A program made the position numbers and the translations under genes. Shown piece by piece: positions 49,083 through 58,670 of a stretch of DNA of 64,000 nucleotides. The first letter of the stretch is position 1, and every line of letters begins with the position of its first letter. The stretch covers positions 806,001 through 870,000 of the forward strand of contig NZ_NETS01000010.1 of assembly GCF_002150035.1 (NCBI RefSeq), given 5' to 3'. Source of the DNA: Leptospira venezuelensis (lineage in GTDB: Bacteria; Spirochaetota; Leptospiria; Leptospirales; Leptospiraceae). The notes beneath the pieces are model-generated. The model ran no database searches. It was not told the DNA's origin and saw nothing but the letters and a program-made list of their open reading frames with translations.

Positions 49083-49159
49083 CGTTTTTCCATTAAGTAA
49101 AGGGAATTTTTTCCCAAAGCTCTAAACTCAAGACTTGCCAGACCGACATTTATAATAGG

Positions 49160-49864
49160 ATGAACCTGGGAGTTATACAATCTTCTTCCATGATGGAACG
49201 ACCGAAAAATACTTCGGTTAAGTACATTGGTCACGGGCAGCTGGAAAGTGCGCCTCAGGCTAGTTCTGTACTCCATGTTATTTCTCATGAACTTGCACAT
49301 GTTGCTGAGTTTCGCAACGAAGCAATTCGAGACAATGCGGAACTCCGATCCATAGATGTTTCCATCGAATATGAACTAAGAGATGGGAAATTAGTGGCTG
49401 TTGCGGGAGAAACTAGAGCAACCACTGTCAAAAAGACCGATGAAAGAAAATCCAATCTATCTCCTTTGAATGAAGAAGAAGGAGGAAATTCTAATAAACA
49501 GACGGATTCCGCTAAGAAGAAGGAAGCAGCTACTCATTCTGATCTTATATCTGATAAGGAATGGGAGCTTATGTCTGAATTGCGAGATATCGATCTTGAG
49601 TTGAACAGATTAGATAAGAACCAAGTATCTTCTCATGATGATCCAGAAAGAAAGTCGGAAGACGAAGCTCGTCGTCACATGGAACTCATAGAAAGAAAAC
49701 GTAAGTTAGAGATGGCATTGAGCCAAGAAAAACTAAAAGCTCTTTTGGAAGAGACCTTAAAAACAATCCAAGAATTAAATCAAAAACAGATCCAATTTGC
49801 CGGCCAAGTATATTACGGAGATGCAATTAACGCCGCCGGCAATCTTTTAGAAACTCACGCTTAA
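49160..49864 (+). CDS. SprA-related putative metalloprotease
   Basis: Residues 30-80 contain HVISHELAHVAEFRNEA, a zinc-peptidase-like HExxH motif that defines the SprA-related (CJM1_0395-type) family. This is followed by an SIEYELRDGKLVAVAGETRA beta segment. The rest is a polar linker and coiled coil rich in Glu/Lys/Gln. No signal peptide is visible. A TATAAT at 49151 lies very close to the ATG, so the start may be leaderless or slightly downstream. The stop lies 2 nt from the engB stop. Confidence 0.65.
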   Translation: MNLGVIQSSSMMERPKNTSVKYIGHGQLESAPQASSVLHVISHELAHVAEFRNEAIRDNAELRSIDVSIEYELRDGKLVAVAGETRATTVKKTDERKSNLSPLNEEEGGNSNKQTDSAKKKEAATHSDLISDKEWELMSELRDIDLELNRLDKNQVSSHDDPERKSEDEARRHMELIERKRKLEMALSQEKLKALLEETLKTIQELNQKQIQFAGQVYYGDAINAAGNLLETHA

Positions 49865-49866
49865 TT

Positions 49867-50541
49867 TTAGCCTTGTTCGTTGGTCTCTTGCGGGATCGTG
49901 TCTTCTTCCATTGGAGGAATGATTAATGATTTCATCATATTCTCTATGATCTTTCTTAGTTCAGGTAATCCTTTTCCGTATTTAGGAGAAACAAAAACGA
50001 TCTCCAGCATAGGATATAATCCTTGGATGTTTTTCATTTTCTTTCTAAGTTTGGAAAGTTCAGACTGATTCAGTTTATCTACTTTAGTGCGAATCAATAC
50101 AGGCTTAGTTCCTTTTTCGAAACAGGTACCGATCAATTCTAATTCTTCGTCAGGTAATTCTCTTTGGGCATCAGACAATAAGAACAGACATTTTAAATCT
50201 TTTGCAGAGTTAAGATAGTTCATCAGTAGATCCATCATCTGCTCGTGATCTTTATGAGAATTTGCGGAATAACCGAAACCAGGTGTATCCACTAGGAACA
50301 AAGATTTTGAAACTAAGAAAAAGTTAAGAAGTTTGGTTTTACCTGGAGTTGCAGAAACTTTTGCTAAGGATTTTCTTTCTACGATTGCGTTTAATAATCT
50401 AGACTTTCCGGAATTGGAACGCCCTGCGAATGCGATATGAGGAATACCTTTTGAAGGAACTTTAGAAGCGTCTGCATAAGAAGACAGAAATCTAACTTCT
50501 CTAAAGAATGGGTCCGGCTTTAATTCTTGGAGTTCTTCCAT
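49867..50541 (-). CDS. engB: ribosome biogenesis GTP-binding protein EngB/YsxC
   Basis: Essential-type GTPase for 50S assembly. G1 AGRSNSGKSRLLNAI, G3 DTPGFGYS and G4 RTKVDK are in canonical order. The length of 224 residues is normal. It lies 15 nt downstream of tilS on the same strand. Confidence 0.93.
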   Translation of the reverse strand: MEELQELKPDPFFREVRFLSSYADASKVPSKGIPHIAFAGRSNSGKSRLLNAIVERKSLAKVSATPGKTKLLNFFLVSKSLFLVDTPGFGYSANSHKDHEQMMDLLMNYLNSAKDLKCLFLLSDAQRELPDEELELIGTCFEKGTKPVLIRTKVDKLNQSELSKLRKKMKNIQGLYPMLEIVFVSPKYGKGLPELRKIIENMMKSLIIPPMEEDTIPQETNEQG

Positions 50542-50556
50542 AAACCTCTGGACTCT

Positions 50557-51809
50557 TTAATCTTGAAGGAAGTCATCCGATCGAATATCATCCAAACGGG
50601 CATCCCACATACGAAGACAAAGCAATACAGTTTTCCCTTTCCGTTTTAGAATGGGTAGCATTTTTCTGACCGGAACCGGAATCTCTTTCTCTCTAAGGAT
50701 TTCGGAAACGTCTCGATGGATTCCTCCAAGCAGGATTTTTTCTCCTTCTCCGTCGTTAGACGGCTCACAATTTATTGGTATCTTTTTGGTCTTACCATTC
50801 CATTTCAAAAAGAAAGAGTCAGAGTTGTAACTGAACGGTTTCAAATAAGATGCTGTTTTGGGTAAGATGTACAAATCTGACGAAACACTTTTCCAAAACC
50901 AAACTTCTTTGTTTTCGAGAGAGAAGGAAACTTTTCTGTCCAGATTATGTAGAAGGTCCGTAAGAAATTGAGAATTCAGCGGATGAAGACCTAAACTTTT
51001 AAGGTGTAAGTCCAGAACTTGTTTACATATCGATGCTTGCTCTTCTTCTAAAATCCGTCTGGATATGACTCTAATCTCATCTTCGTTTATTTTGCGATTT
51101 GTCGTTCCGCGTCTAGGAGTATCAGAGTCGTGAAAATTACGAAAAATTTTATCTGGGTCTGCACCTTCTTTCAAAAGTATAGGAAGAAGTTCGGATCTAA
51201 TTCTATTTCTAAGATACTGCGGAGAATGATTCGATTCATCTTCGAAGACAGGCCAATCAGCCTTTGCTAACGCAGTTTTGCGATCTTCTTCTCCGAATAA
51301 TAATAATGGCCTAAATCTATTATTTTCTAAAACTCCCAAGGTGCGAAGTGAATTCCAGCCTCCTCCCCTGATGAGTTGTAGGAGTACTGTCTCTAGATAA
51401 TCTTCGGCATGATGTCCGGTTGCAATATAACCATCTATTTTTTCGGAAATTTTCTCTAGATCCCTGAATCTGAGAATTCTCCCTGCTTCTTCTAAGCTTA
51501 GTTTGGCCTTATTTGCAAACCTAGGAACGTTTTTTTTTTAAAGATCGACTTTGGGGCAATCGCGCGAATATATTTTAAGATTTCGGATTCTTGTTCACCA
51601 TTATCACGGATGGAATGATCTAAATGATAAATTACGGGGAAATTAGAGATTAGATTTTTATTATGAAGCCAAAGATAAAATTGAAGGAGCAGCGCAGAAT
51701 CTTTTCCTCCCGAAAAAGCGATCACAGCAGGCTTAGTTTTCATAAAATCCTGATAATTTTTTAATCTGGACCAAGCGGCTTCAAAAATGGAATCTAAAGT
51801 TTCGTTCAT
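50557..51809 (-). CDS. tilS: tRNA(Ile)-lysidine synthetase, split by a frameshift
   Basis: N-terminal PP-loop FSGGKDSALLLQFYLW and YHLDHSIRDN are in one frame (51809 to about 51540). After the codons for SIF there is a run of ten A (51530-51539). The downstream frame continues with TilS features (ATGHHAEDYLETVLLQLIRG, RNRIRSELLP), then a C-terminal RNA-binding region. Joining the frames by one extra A gives about 417 residues, a normal length. In the zero frame the product ends 11 codons after the run. This is a sequencing or assembly error, or recoding by slippage. TilS is normally essential because it makes AUA-reading tRNA-Ile. Confidence 0.85.
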
Positions 51810-51810
51810 T

Positions 51811-53739
51811 TTATTTTAAACGTTTTACGCCTATTAAAGTAATATCATCTGTCTGCTCCCTTTCCCCAGTAAAGTTTTTTATGTTTTTCAAAACAGTTTC
51901 TAAGAGAAGAGGAAGACTTTCCTTTCGGGCCTCAAAAACACAATTGTGCAAACGGTCCATTTCGAAAAAATCTTCAGTAGGATCCATTGCTTCCCATACT
52001 CCATCAGTAAACATCAGGAAGAAATCTCCCGGTTCTAAATGAAATTCTCCACTATTTTCAAAATGATCTATGTCCGGATCTATTCCTAAAACAACTCCAC
52101 CCGTTGGGATTTCCTCTAAACGATTTTCCTTTTTGCGATAAACCAGAATATTTCCTTGGCCTCCACCACTGAATACAAATCGATTTTCGTTTTGGTCCCA
52201 GTGAATAATAGTCAAAGACATGAATCTAGGAGATATAATATCCTTAAAATAATTTTGATATAGATAAGTGTTTACAGTTTGTAAAATCTCCCAAGGACTT
52301 GGATTTTTTCTAACTAACGAATGGATCACTGTCCTAACGGTAGCCATTACAATTCCCGCTGGAACTCCTTTACCACTTACATCTCCGATACAAATGTAAG
52401 TCTCCTTATTAGTAGGATGAGTTATAAAATCATAATAGTCGCCACCGACTCCTACTGCAGGGATCATGGTACCAGCAAATTCGTAATTCACGTGGTCTGG
52501 CATTTTTCTAGGTAACAAAGATCTTTGTAAATCTCTCGCGATTTCGATTTCCTTATCCAATCTTTCTTTTTCAGCTCTTTGGTGGAATAGATGAAAGTTT
52601 TGGACTGAGATCCCAGCTTGGACTGCAAATGCATTTAATACGTCGATTTCTTCGGGACTCCAGTGCAGTTCTTCTTCTTTGGCGAGAAGTATCCAAATTT
52701 CAGAATTCTCAGAACGTAATACTGGTAATATTGCTAGATGTTTTTTCTTTCCGTTGCTTCCTAGTGTTTTCCATTCTTTCAAATCTGCGGAATCTATTAG
52801 GATGGCAGATTCTGCAGATCTTTTAAGTACGTTCCATTCTCCCTTTAGTTGTACATTCAATTTGATCTCTGGTGCTCTTGGGCTCCCTGTAAGTATATGC
52901 CCTTCTGTAGAAATTGTTTTTCCTGCCTCATCAATTTTCCTTTCTAATAAAACGAAAAGATTACTTTCCGAAAATTCGGTTAGAGAAAGAAGAATGACTC
53001 GGAAAATTTCGGTTCTATATTTGAACCCCAAACTACTTAGCTTTAACGCTGCAGAGTGAAGATTTCTAAAATTCCTAGATTGAGTTTGAGAGACTTCGAA
53101 AAGAATTCTATTTTTTAAAGTAGTTGCAAACTGACTTGCGATCAATTCCAGAAAATATTGATCCTTCTCCGCTTGTAGAGGATCGTCCTTTTCATAATCT
53201 ACATTGATTAATCCTAATACTTCCTTTTTGAGATGAATTGGAACTGAAAGTTCAGATTCTACTTTGTTTACTCGGCCATATTGTCGGATTTGTTTATGAG
53301 GCTGTTCATCAAATCTATAATATACAGATTTGCAAGTTTCGATTGCTTGGCCAAGCGGACCGTTTTGTTCACCTTTTTTGATTTCCATTCTAAAGGCTAA
53401 CTTCTCTAAAGCAGGGCCTTTTTTGTTTTTACAAGATTTTACTAGGATTCGATCCAATCTAGGTTCATACACCATGACTGAGATCCCAGGAAGATTCAAT
53501 TTTCTGAATGCTAGATTGGTAAAATTTTGGAGAAGGTCGTCCAAATTTGGACTAGTATTAAATAAAGAAAGGAATTCTAATAAGATCTCATTAGATAATG
53601 CATGGACCTCGGGAGGTTTGATCCTGTTCCGTTTTCTTTTTTCTAAGATCCATTCTCTTCCACAAGAATTACAAAGAAATTTTCCATCTTTGAGTTTCCC
53701 GTCCGGAAGATAAAATTCTCCGCAAAATACGCAGGACAT
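51811..53739 (-). CDS. GAF-SpoIIE (PP2C-type) serine phosphatase
   Basis: N-terminal zinc ribbon (SCVFCGEFYLPDGK, then FLCNSCGREW), two GAF-like domains (about residues 60-210 and 230-380), a coiled coil, and a PP2C/SpoIIE catalytic domain with GVGGDYYDFI, CIGDVSGKGVPAGIVMA, GGGQGNIL and FTDGVWEAMD. It resembles RsbU-type regulators that dephosphorylate STAS antagonists. A soluble cytoplasmic sensor; the partner is unknown (the VWA-STAS protein at 15401 is a distant candidate). It ends 2 nt before the tilS start codon. Confidence 0.87.
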   Translation of the reverse strand: MSCVFCGEFYLPDGKLKDGKFLCNSCGREWILEKRKRNRIKPPEVHALSNEILLEFLSLFNTSPNLDDLLQNFTNLAFRKLNLPGISVMVYEPRLDRILVKSCKNKKGPALEKLAFRMEIKKGEQNGPLGQAIETCKSVYYRFDEQPHKQIRQYGRVNKVESELSVPIHLKKEVLGLINVDYEKDDPLQAEKDQYFLELIASQFATTLKNRILFEVSQTQSRNFRNLHSAALKLSSLGFKYRTEIFRVILLSLTEFSESNLFVLLERKIDEAGKTISTEGHILTGSPRAPEIKLNVQLKGEWNVLKRSAESAILIDSADLKEWKTLGSNGKKKHLAILPVLRSENSEIWILLAKEEELHWSPEEIDVLNAFAVQAGISVQNFHLFHQRAEKERLDKEIEIARDLQRSLLPRKMPDHVNYEFAGTMIPAVGVGGDYYDFITHPTNKETYICIGDVSGKGVPAGIVMATVRTVIHSLVRKNPSPWEILQTVNTYLYQNYFKDIISPRFMSLTIIHWDQNENRFVFSGGGQGNILVYRKKENRLEEIPTGGVVLGIDPDIDHFENSGEFHLEPGDFFLMFTDGVWEAMDPTEDFFEMDRLHNCVFEARKESLPLLLETVLKNIKNFTGEREQTDDITLIGVKRLK

Positions 53740-54024
53740 CCGGAGAAAAATGGTAAAGAAAATGTTTACTAGAGGAAAGACGTTTTCATCTTATTTCAAA
53801 TAAAATCAGCAGATAACGAGAATTCGTTCTAAATATTGAAGTTCAGTTTATTCTAAAATTTGAAAGTATATCGATCATTCGTAATATTATGTCCTTTGAA
53901 ATCTTAAACATACGTTGATTCTGGTGCAAATATCGCGTTCTGTCCTGTAAACGAAGCGAGTTGCTTGGATTTTAAGTTTTTTTCCTTGACCGCAAAATCA
54001 TCAATCAGCACCTTTTTTAAGCAG

Positions 54025-56127
54025 ATGTCCGGTTACATAAAACCCAGCCCACTCCGCCATATACAAGAAGTGGCAACCGCAATGAATTCGACTTTAGATC
54101 CAGATCGCCTTCTGGATTTGATTTTGGAGAGATGTATCCAAATTTGTGAGGTTGGTTCAGGATCCCTCATGCTAATCAGCAGAGCGGATGAGGTTTTGGA
54201 CATAGTTACTTTCCGTGGAATGAACCCTTCTGTTCGGACAAAAGTTAAGCTCCGAGTGGGAGAAGGTATTACTGGTATCGTTGCCGCATCCGGTGAAGGG
54301 ATGATCGTAAACGACGTTACCCAGAACCCACATTATATTTCCATTAAGGACGATATTCTTTCCGAGCTAGCAGTTCCAATGATCGTGGAAGACGAAGTGA
54401 TCGGAGTTATCTCTCTAGATTCTAGCAGAAAGCAAGCGTTCTCTGACGAACATCTCGAATTAGTTTCCACTCTGGCCAATATGGCTGCTCAGATCTTTAA
54501 GAACCTCCAAACTTTTAGACAGCTGGAGCAGAAGAATAAGATCCAACAAGTTCTCATCGATATTTCTAGAACTGTAACTTCTACATTAGTTCTCCAAGAA
54601 ATTTTTGATGATGTGATGGATAGATTGGATAAATCTCTTAACCTAGAAAGAGGTTCCATCGTTCTATTTGATTCTGAGAAGAATATTTTAAAACTTAGTG
54701 CAGCATCTGGACTCACTGCGGAAGAAATGGAGAAGGGAGTTTATCTTCCTGGCGAAGGAGTCACTGGAAAAGTTTACGAATCCGGAGAAGCAGTCATCGT
54801 AGAGTCTATTGTAAGCGATGAAAATTTCCTGAACAGACTCAATAACGCTAGCCACTTTAAAAACAATCCCGAAAACGTTAGTTTTCTTGCAGCACCTATT
54901 AAGTCAGATACAGATGTTTTAGGTGTAGTTAGTGTATTCTTTGTTCATAAAAAGTACGTCGATTTAAAGACGTATTTAGACTTCCTTCAGGTAGTGGCCT
55001 CAGTAATTTACCAAGCGATCCGTATTCAAAAACTGATCGATGAAGAGAAGCGTGAGATATCAAGAGAGAACATTCTATTAAAACGAGAACTTAAGAATAA
55101 ATACAAGTTCGGTTCCTTGATCGGAAAGTCCAAATCCATGGAAAAACTTTTCGAAATGATCCAACTTGTTTCCGATTCTCGTGCTTCGGTTTTGATCACT
55201 GGAGAATCCGGAACTGGAAAAGAAATGATCGCATCTGCGATCCATTATAACTCTTCTAGAGGTGATAAACCTTTTATCAAGATCAACTGTGCCGCTATTC
55301 CTGAAAATCTTTTAGAGTCCGAATTGTTCGGTCATAAAAAAGGATCATTCACTGGCGCGGTTGCTGACAAAAAAGGTAAGTTTGAGATGGCCGATACCGG
55401 AACCATCTTCTTGGATGAGATCGGAGAAATGGATCTCAATCTTCAATCCAAACTCTTAAGAGTTCTTCAGGAAAAAGAAATAGAAGCAGTAGGTTCAGTT
55501 AAGCCTAAAAAAATCGATGTTAGGATCATAGCTGCGACTAACGCGGACCTAGAAGATTTGATCTCTCAAAAACTATTCAGAGCTGACTTATATTATCGTT
55601 TGAACGTGGTCAATATGTTGACCCCGCCGCTTCGTGAAAGACCGGAAGATATCCCTCTTCTGATCAATCACTTTATTACCAAATACACATCTGAGAATAT
55701 CAAGAAGATCAAGGGTATAACTAGAGAAGCTCATAAACTTCTAATGAGCTATAGTTGGCCTGGTAACGTTCGTGAATTAGAGAACGTGATTGAAAGGGCG
55801 GTAGTACTTTCTCAATCTGAAATGTTGGATATCCAAGATTTCTCAGAGATCAGCGGACGTATCCTTTATGGCGACGAAGGAGAAGATGTAGAAGTTGGTG
55901 TCGATCCGGAAGCTTCTTCCGAAGTAGCAAGTTCCAAGTTCTCTCCTGCTCATTTAGATGCATTAGATGGAAGAGCTATGGAAGTTGTGGTGGGAGAAGT
56001 CGAAGCAAGACTGATCAAGTATGCGATGAAAAAATTCAAATATACTAAGACCAGAGTTGCCAAGTTCTTGGGTATCAACAGGAACACCTTAGATAAGAAG
56101 ATCAAAGATCTTAAGATAGACTATTAA
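54025..56127 (+). CDS. sigma-54-dependent activator with two GAF domains
   Basis: NtrC/NifA-family enhancer-binding protein. GAF 1 spans about residues 20-160 and GAF 2 about 175-335. The AAA+ domain has Walker A TGESGTGKEMIA, the sigma-54 loop GSFTGAVADKKGKF (GSFTGA rather than GAFTGA), Walker B FLDEIGEMDLN and RLNVVNMLTPPLRERPEDIP. A C-terminal Fis-type helix-turn-helix reads TRVAKFLGINRNTLDKKI. The start is uncertain: I use ATG 54025, but a TTG-led frame extends 60 nt further. No kinase is adjacent, so the GAF domains probably sense a ligand. Confidence 0.88.
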   Translation: MSGYIKPSPLRHIQEVATAMNSTLDPDRLLDLILERCIQICEVGSGSLMLISRADEVLDIVTFRGMNPSVRTKVKLRVGEGITGIVAASGEGMIVNDVTQNPHYISIKDDILSELAVPMIVEDEVIGVISLDSSRKQAFSDEHLELVSTLANMAAQIFKNLQTFRQLEQKNKIQQVLIDISRTVTSTLVLQEIFDDVMDRLDKSLNLERGSIVLFDSEKNILKLSAASGLTAEEMEKGVYLPGEGVTGKVYESGEAVIVESIVSDENFLNRLNNASHFKNNPENVSFLAAPIKSDTDVLGVVSVFFVHKKYVDLKTYLDFLQVVASVIYQAIRIQKLIDEEKREISRENILLKRELKNKYKFGSLIGKSKSMEKLFEMIQLVSDSRASVLITGESGTGKEMIASAIHYNSSRGDKPFIKINCAAIPENLLESELFGHKKGSFTGAVADKKGKFEMADTGTIFLDEIGEMDLNLQSKLLRVLQEKEIEAVGSVKPKKIDVRIIAATNADLEDLISQKLFRADLYYRLNVVNMLTPPLRERPEDIPLLINHFITKYTSENIKKIKGITREAHKLLMSYSWPGNVRELENVIERAVVLSQSEMLDIQDFSEISGRILYGDEGEDVEVGVDPEASSEVASSKFSPAHLDALDGRAMEVVVGEVEARLIKYAMKKFKYTKTRVAKFLGINRNTLDKKIKDLKIDY

Positions 56128-56522
56128 GAAGGAAGTTTTTCCTTCCAATTCTGATCAAATTGTTTATAGTTGCAGGTCAATTCTTCACCCTTTAGGATTT
56201 TGCGGACAGCTCTGTCCCTTCCTAATGGGTTACTTTCGCCTTGGACTCCGCTTTTATCTTCTAAGGTGTTTGCTTGATCGCTATGGTTCATGAAGCGGGA
56301 ATTATCCACGCAGAAGTACCATTGTCCTTCAAACAAATAAGAATAGGTGTAGATCAGATTTTGTAATCTTTCCGGGAGAGCTTGGACTTCTTTTTCAGTA
56401 AGAGTCCAAACAGTTTTAGGATGGAATTCCCAGACGAGTTCGCCTTCTTCTATATCTCTACCTGCAAAAACCCCGAGGCCCCCTATTGGAGACTCGGAAA
56501 CGTAAGTCGGTACTTTCAGCAT
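56124..56522 (-). CDS. SET-domain protein
   Basis: About 132 residues from the preferred ATG 56522 (LKVPTYVSESPIGGLGVFAG). SET-domain motifs are present: GVFAGRDIEEGELVWEF, RFMNHSDQANT (the NHS catalytic motif) and GEELTCNYKQFD. Family members transfer methyl groups to protein lysines; bacterial targets are rarely known. It begins 5 nt after the ABC exporter stop, so it is likely co-transcribed with it. The open frame extends another 24 codons upstream inside the ABC gene. The stop overlaps the activator gene's stop (TTAA). Confidence 0.82.
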   Translation of the reverse strand: MLKVPTYVSESPIGGLGVFAGRDIEEGELVWEFHPKTVWTLTEKEVQALPERLQNLIYTYSYLFEGQWYFCVDNSRFMNHSDQANTLEDKSGVQGESNPLGRDRAVRKILKGEELTCNYKQFDQNWKEKLPS

Positions 56523-56526
56523 ATTT

Positions 56527-58404
56527 CTATAATCCGATTGCGGCCGCGGAAAGTGAATCATTTTCCGGAGAAGGATAAGGTTCCAGACTTCCATTTTTTA
56601 AGACAACTACTTGGTCGGCTGCGTGCAAACCGGTAAGCCTATGGGTAACGGAAACGATTGTTCTTCCTTCTCTTAATTTTTGGAGAGTTTTCAAGATCCT
56701 TGCTTCAGTGATCGGATCCAATGCAGAAGTCGCCTCATCCAAAAGAAGGATTTGAGGATTTCTGACTAAGGCTCTCGCAAGAGCGATCCTTTGTTTTTCT
56801 CCGCCTGAGAGTTTGGAACCCTTGTCTCCTGCGATTGTTTCGTATCCATCAGGAAGTGCAGAAATGAATTCGTGGATCTCTGCAAGTTTTGCTGCTTCGA
56901 TTGCTTCTTCTGGAGTTGCGTCTGGACGCCCCATGCGAATATTTTCCAGGATGCTAGTGTGGAATAGGAATGTATCTTGGAATACGATACCTATCATGGA
57001 GTGAAGAGCATCTAAACGGATTTTCTCCATTGCAATTCCATCCAAAGAAACTTTTCCTTGGTTCGGTTCCATCATTCCTAAAATGAATTTCAGAATGGTA
57101 CTTTTCCCGGAACCACTTTGGCCAAGGATTACTGTATAAGTTCCTTTTTTAATTTCTAGATTTACACCGCTAAGATTCTTAGTTCTACCTTTATAACGGA
57201 AATGTAAATCTTCCAGCTTGATAGAATTTTGCAATTCAGAAGGTGCAAATGGACGTTCCCCTTCTGATTCAAATGTAGGAGTTCTTAAGATCTCTAATAT
57301 TCTTCTAGCTGAACCACTTGCTTGGTTCATTGTAGGAAAATATTGAGATACATAAAGTAGCGAGTAAGACAAATTTAAGAATGGAGGAAGAAAAGCCGCC
57401 AAAGCTCCCACACTCACCATTCCATGGAATGCAAACCATGCACCTGAGATCAAAAGCACAGCTTGTAAAAGTAGAATTCCACCCGAAGCAGAACGTTCCA
57501 AATAAGAATTTGTTAGTCCTAATCTTAAAGAAACATGAAATAGTTTTTCGCAGTTTCCTTTGAATTTGTCCCAGAAAGCTCCGTCCAGATCATAAACTCG
57601 GATCAAGTTTTGAGCAGAGATAGATTCTTCAACGGCGGTGAGGACCTTAGCTTCTTCTATTTTTCTTTCGTAACTTGCTGCAGTAGATCTAGTGGAGAAG
57701 AATACAGGACCTAAAAAGGTGATAGGCCAGATCAAGGTAGCAATTGCGCCTAACTTCCAATCTAGAGCAAATAATAATGCAGTTCCAAAGATTGCTTCTA
57801 ATAATGGAGAGATTCCCCAAGGAATGAGTGCAAGTACCGCATTTTCCAATGCAGATAAGTCAGTAGAGAATCTTGAGAGAACATCGCCTGGACGAGTATT
57901 TGCATAAAAGTCTAAATTCACTCTTTGTAAGTGAATAAATAACTCTTCTCTCATGTCCCTTATGGCACGGGCTGAAACCCAATTGTATAAATAATCGCGT
58001 ACAGTTCCTGCGGCCGTGATTAAGATTGTGCCTCCAATTAGAAGTGTACCTGTAATATATAGAACTGTTTCATTCTTCCCAATCAAAGCTTCATCGATCA
58101 AAAACTTAAAAGAGAAAGGAATCGCAGAATAAACGATGATTTCGGTAAAAAGAAGGCCTAAAACGATCCCAAGTCGTACTTTATAATTTTTAAAATATCT
58201 GCCTAACCCAAGAAGAATTAGGAAAGGAGATTCAGAAGAAGAAGGTTCATTTCCAGCAAAACTTGGCCCTAATGAAGAAGAATAAGAGCCTCTTGCAGCC
58301 TGGCTTCCTTGCGGAACCTTAGGTCCTGCTGATTTTGTGTTAGAATACGTCGCCTGTGTTTTTCCGAATTTGAATCCTTCGGTAAATTTCTGTTTATTTG
58401 TCAT
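56527..58404 (-). CDS. ABC transporter, fused permease and ATPase
   Basis: Half-transporter of the MsbA/LmrA exporter type (625 residues). A disordered 60-residue N-terminal tail precedes six helices (residues about 80-345). The ATPase has Walker A ILGQSGSGKSTILKF, signature LSGGEKQRIALARALV, Walker B ILLLDEATSALD and H-loop SVTHR. It probably exports lipid or a peptide as a homodimer; the substrate is unknown. Divergent from the ACT-domain leader region; the SET-domain gene follows directly. Confidence 0.9.
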   Translation of the reverse strand: MTNKQKFTEGFKFGKTQATYSNTKSAGPKVPQGSQAARGSYSSSLGPSFAGNEPSSSESPFLILLGLGRYFKNYKVRLGIVLGLLFTEIIVYSAIPFSFKFLIDEALIGKNETVLYITGTLLIGGTILITAAGTVRDYLYNWVSARAIRDMREELFIHLQRVNLDFYANTRPGDVLSRFSTDLSALENAVLALIPWGISPLLEAIFGTALLFALDWKLGAIATLIWPITFLGPVFFSTRSTAASYERKIEEAKVLTAVEESISAQNLIRVYDLDGAFWDKFKGNCEKLFHVSLRLGLTNSYLERSASGGILLLQAVLLISGAWFAFHGMVSVGALAAFLPPFLNLSYSLLYVSQYFPTMNQASGSARRILEILRTPTFESEGERPFAPSELQNSIKLEDLHFRYKGRTKNLSGVNLEIKKGTYTVILGQSGSGKSTILKFILGMMEPNQGKVSLDGIAMEKIRLDALHSMIGIVFQDTFLFHTSILENIRMGRPDATPEEAIEAAKLAEIHEFISALPDGYETIAGDKGSKLSGGEKQRIALARALVRNPQILLLDEATSALDPITEARILKTLQKLREGRTIVSVTHRLTGLHAADQVVVLKNGSLEPYPSPENDSLSAAAIGL

Positions 58405-58439
58405 ATATGTATCCCCAGCGGGAAGAAGGGCGTATCGGT

Positions 58440-58670
58440 TAGTAAAAAAATTTCACCGATTTCCCCAGTATATTCGGGAGGGCTTTCCGCGTATATCCGC
58501 TAGCAGCGGATTTTCCTCGAACTTCTGTCTCATTGATGAAAAATTTTACGAGACAGAATATTGAAAAAGGCGCTACTACTCATTTAGACTTCGAAAACAT
58601 TCCTCAAAAACTCGGGTTTTTGAGTGTTATTTTTCAAGGATTATGCAGGCTTTGTAGGAAAGCGGAAACT
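58440..58670 (+). promoter_or_regulatory. structured leader of the ACT-domain gene, three stem-loops
   Basis: Three perfect hairpins occur in series: ATCCGCT-agc-AGCGGAT (58495-58511), arms TTCTGTCTC / GAGACAGAA with an 18-nt loop (58523-58558), and CTCAAAAAC-TCGG-GTTTTTGAG (58603-58624), the last followed by TGTTATTTTTC. The series resembles an attenuator or riboswitch-like leader ending in a possible terminator hairpin. No known riboswitch consensus was recognised, and no promoter was pinned down. Confidence 0.55.

Noticed and set aside
51498..51809. A separate 103-residue PP-loop protein
   Set aside because: It is the N-terminal part of TilS; the rest continues in another frame directly after the A10 run.
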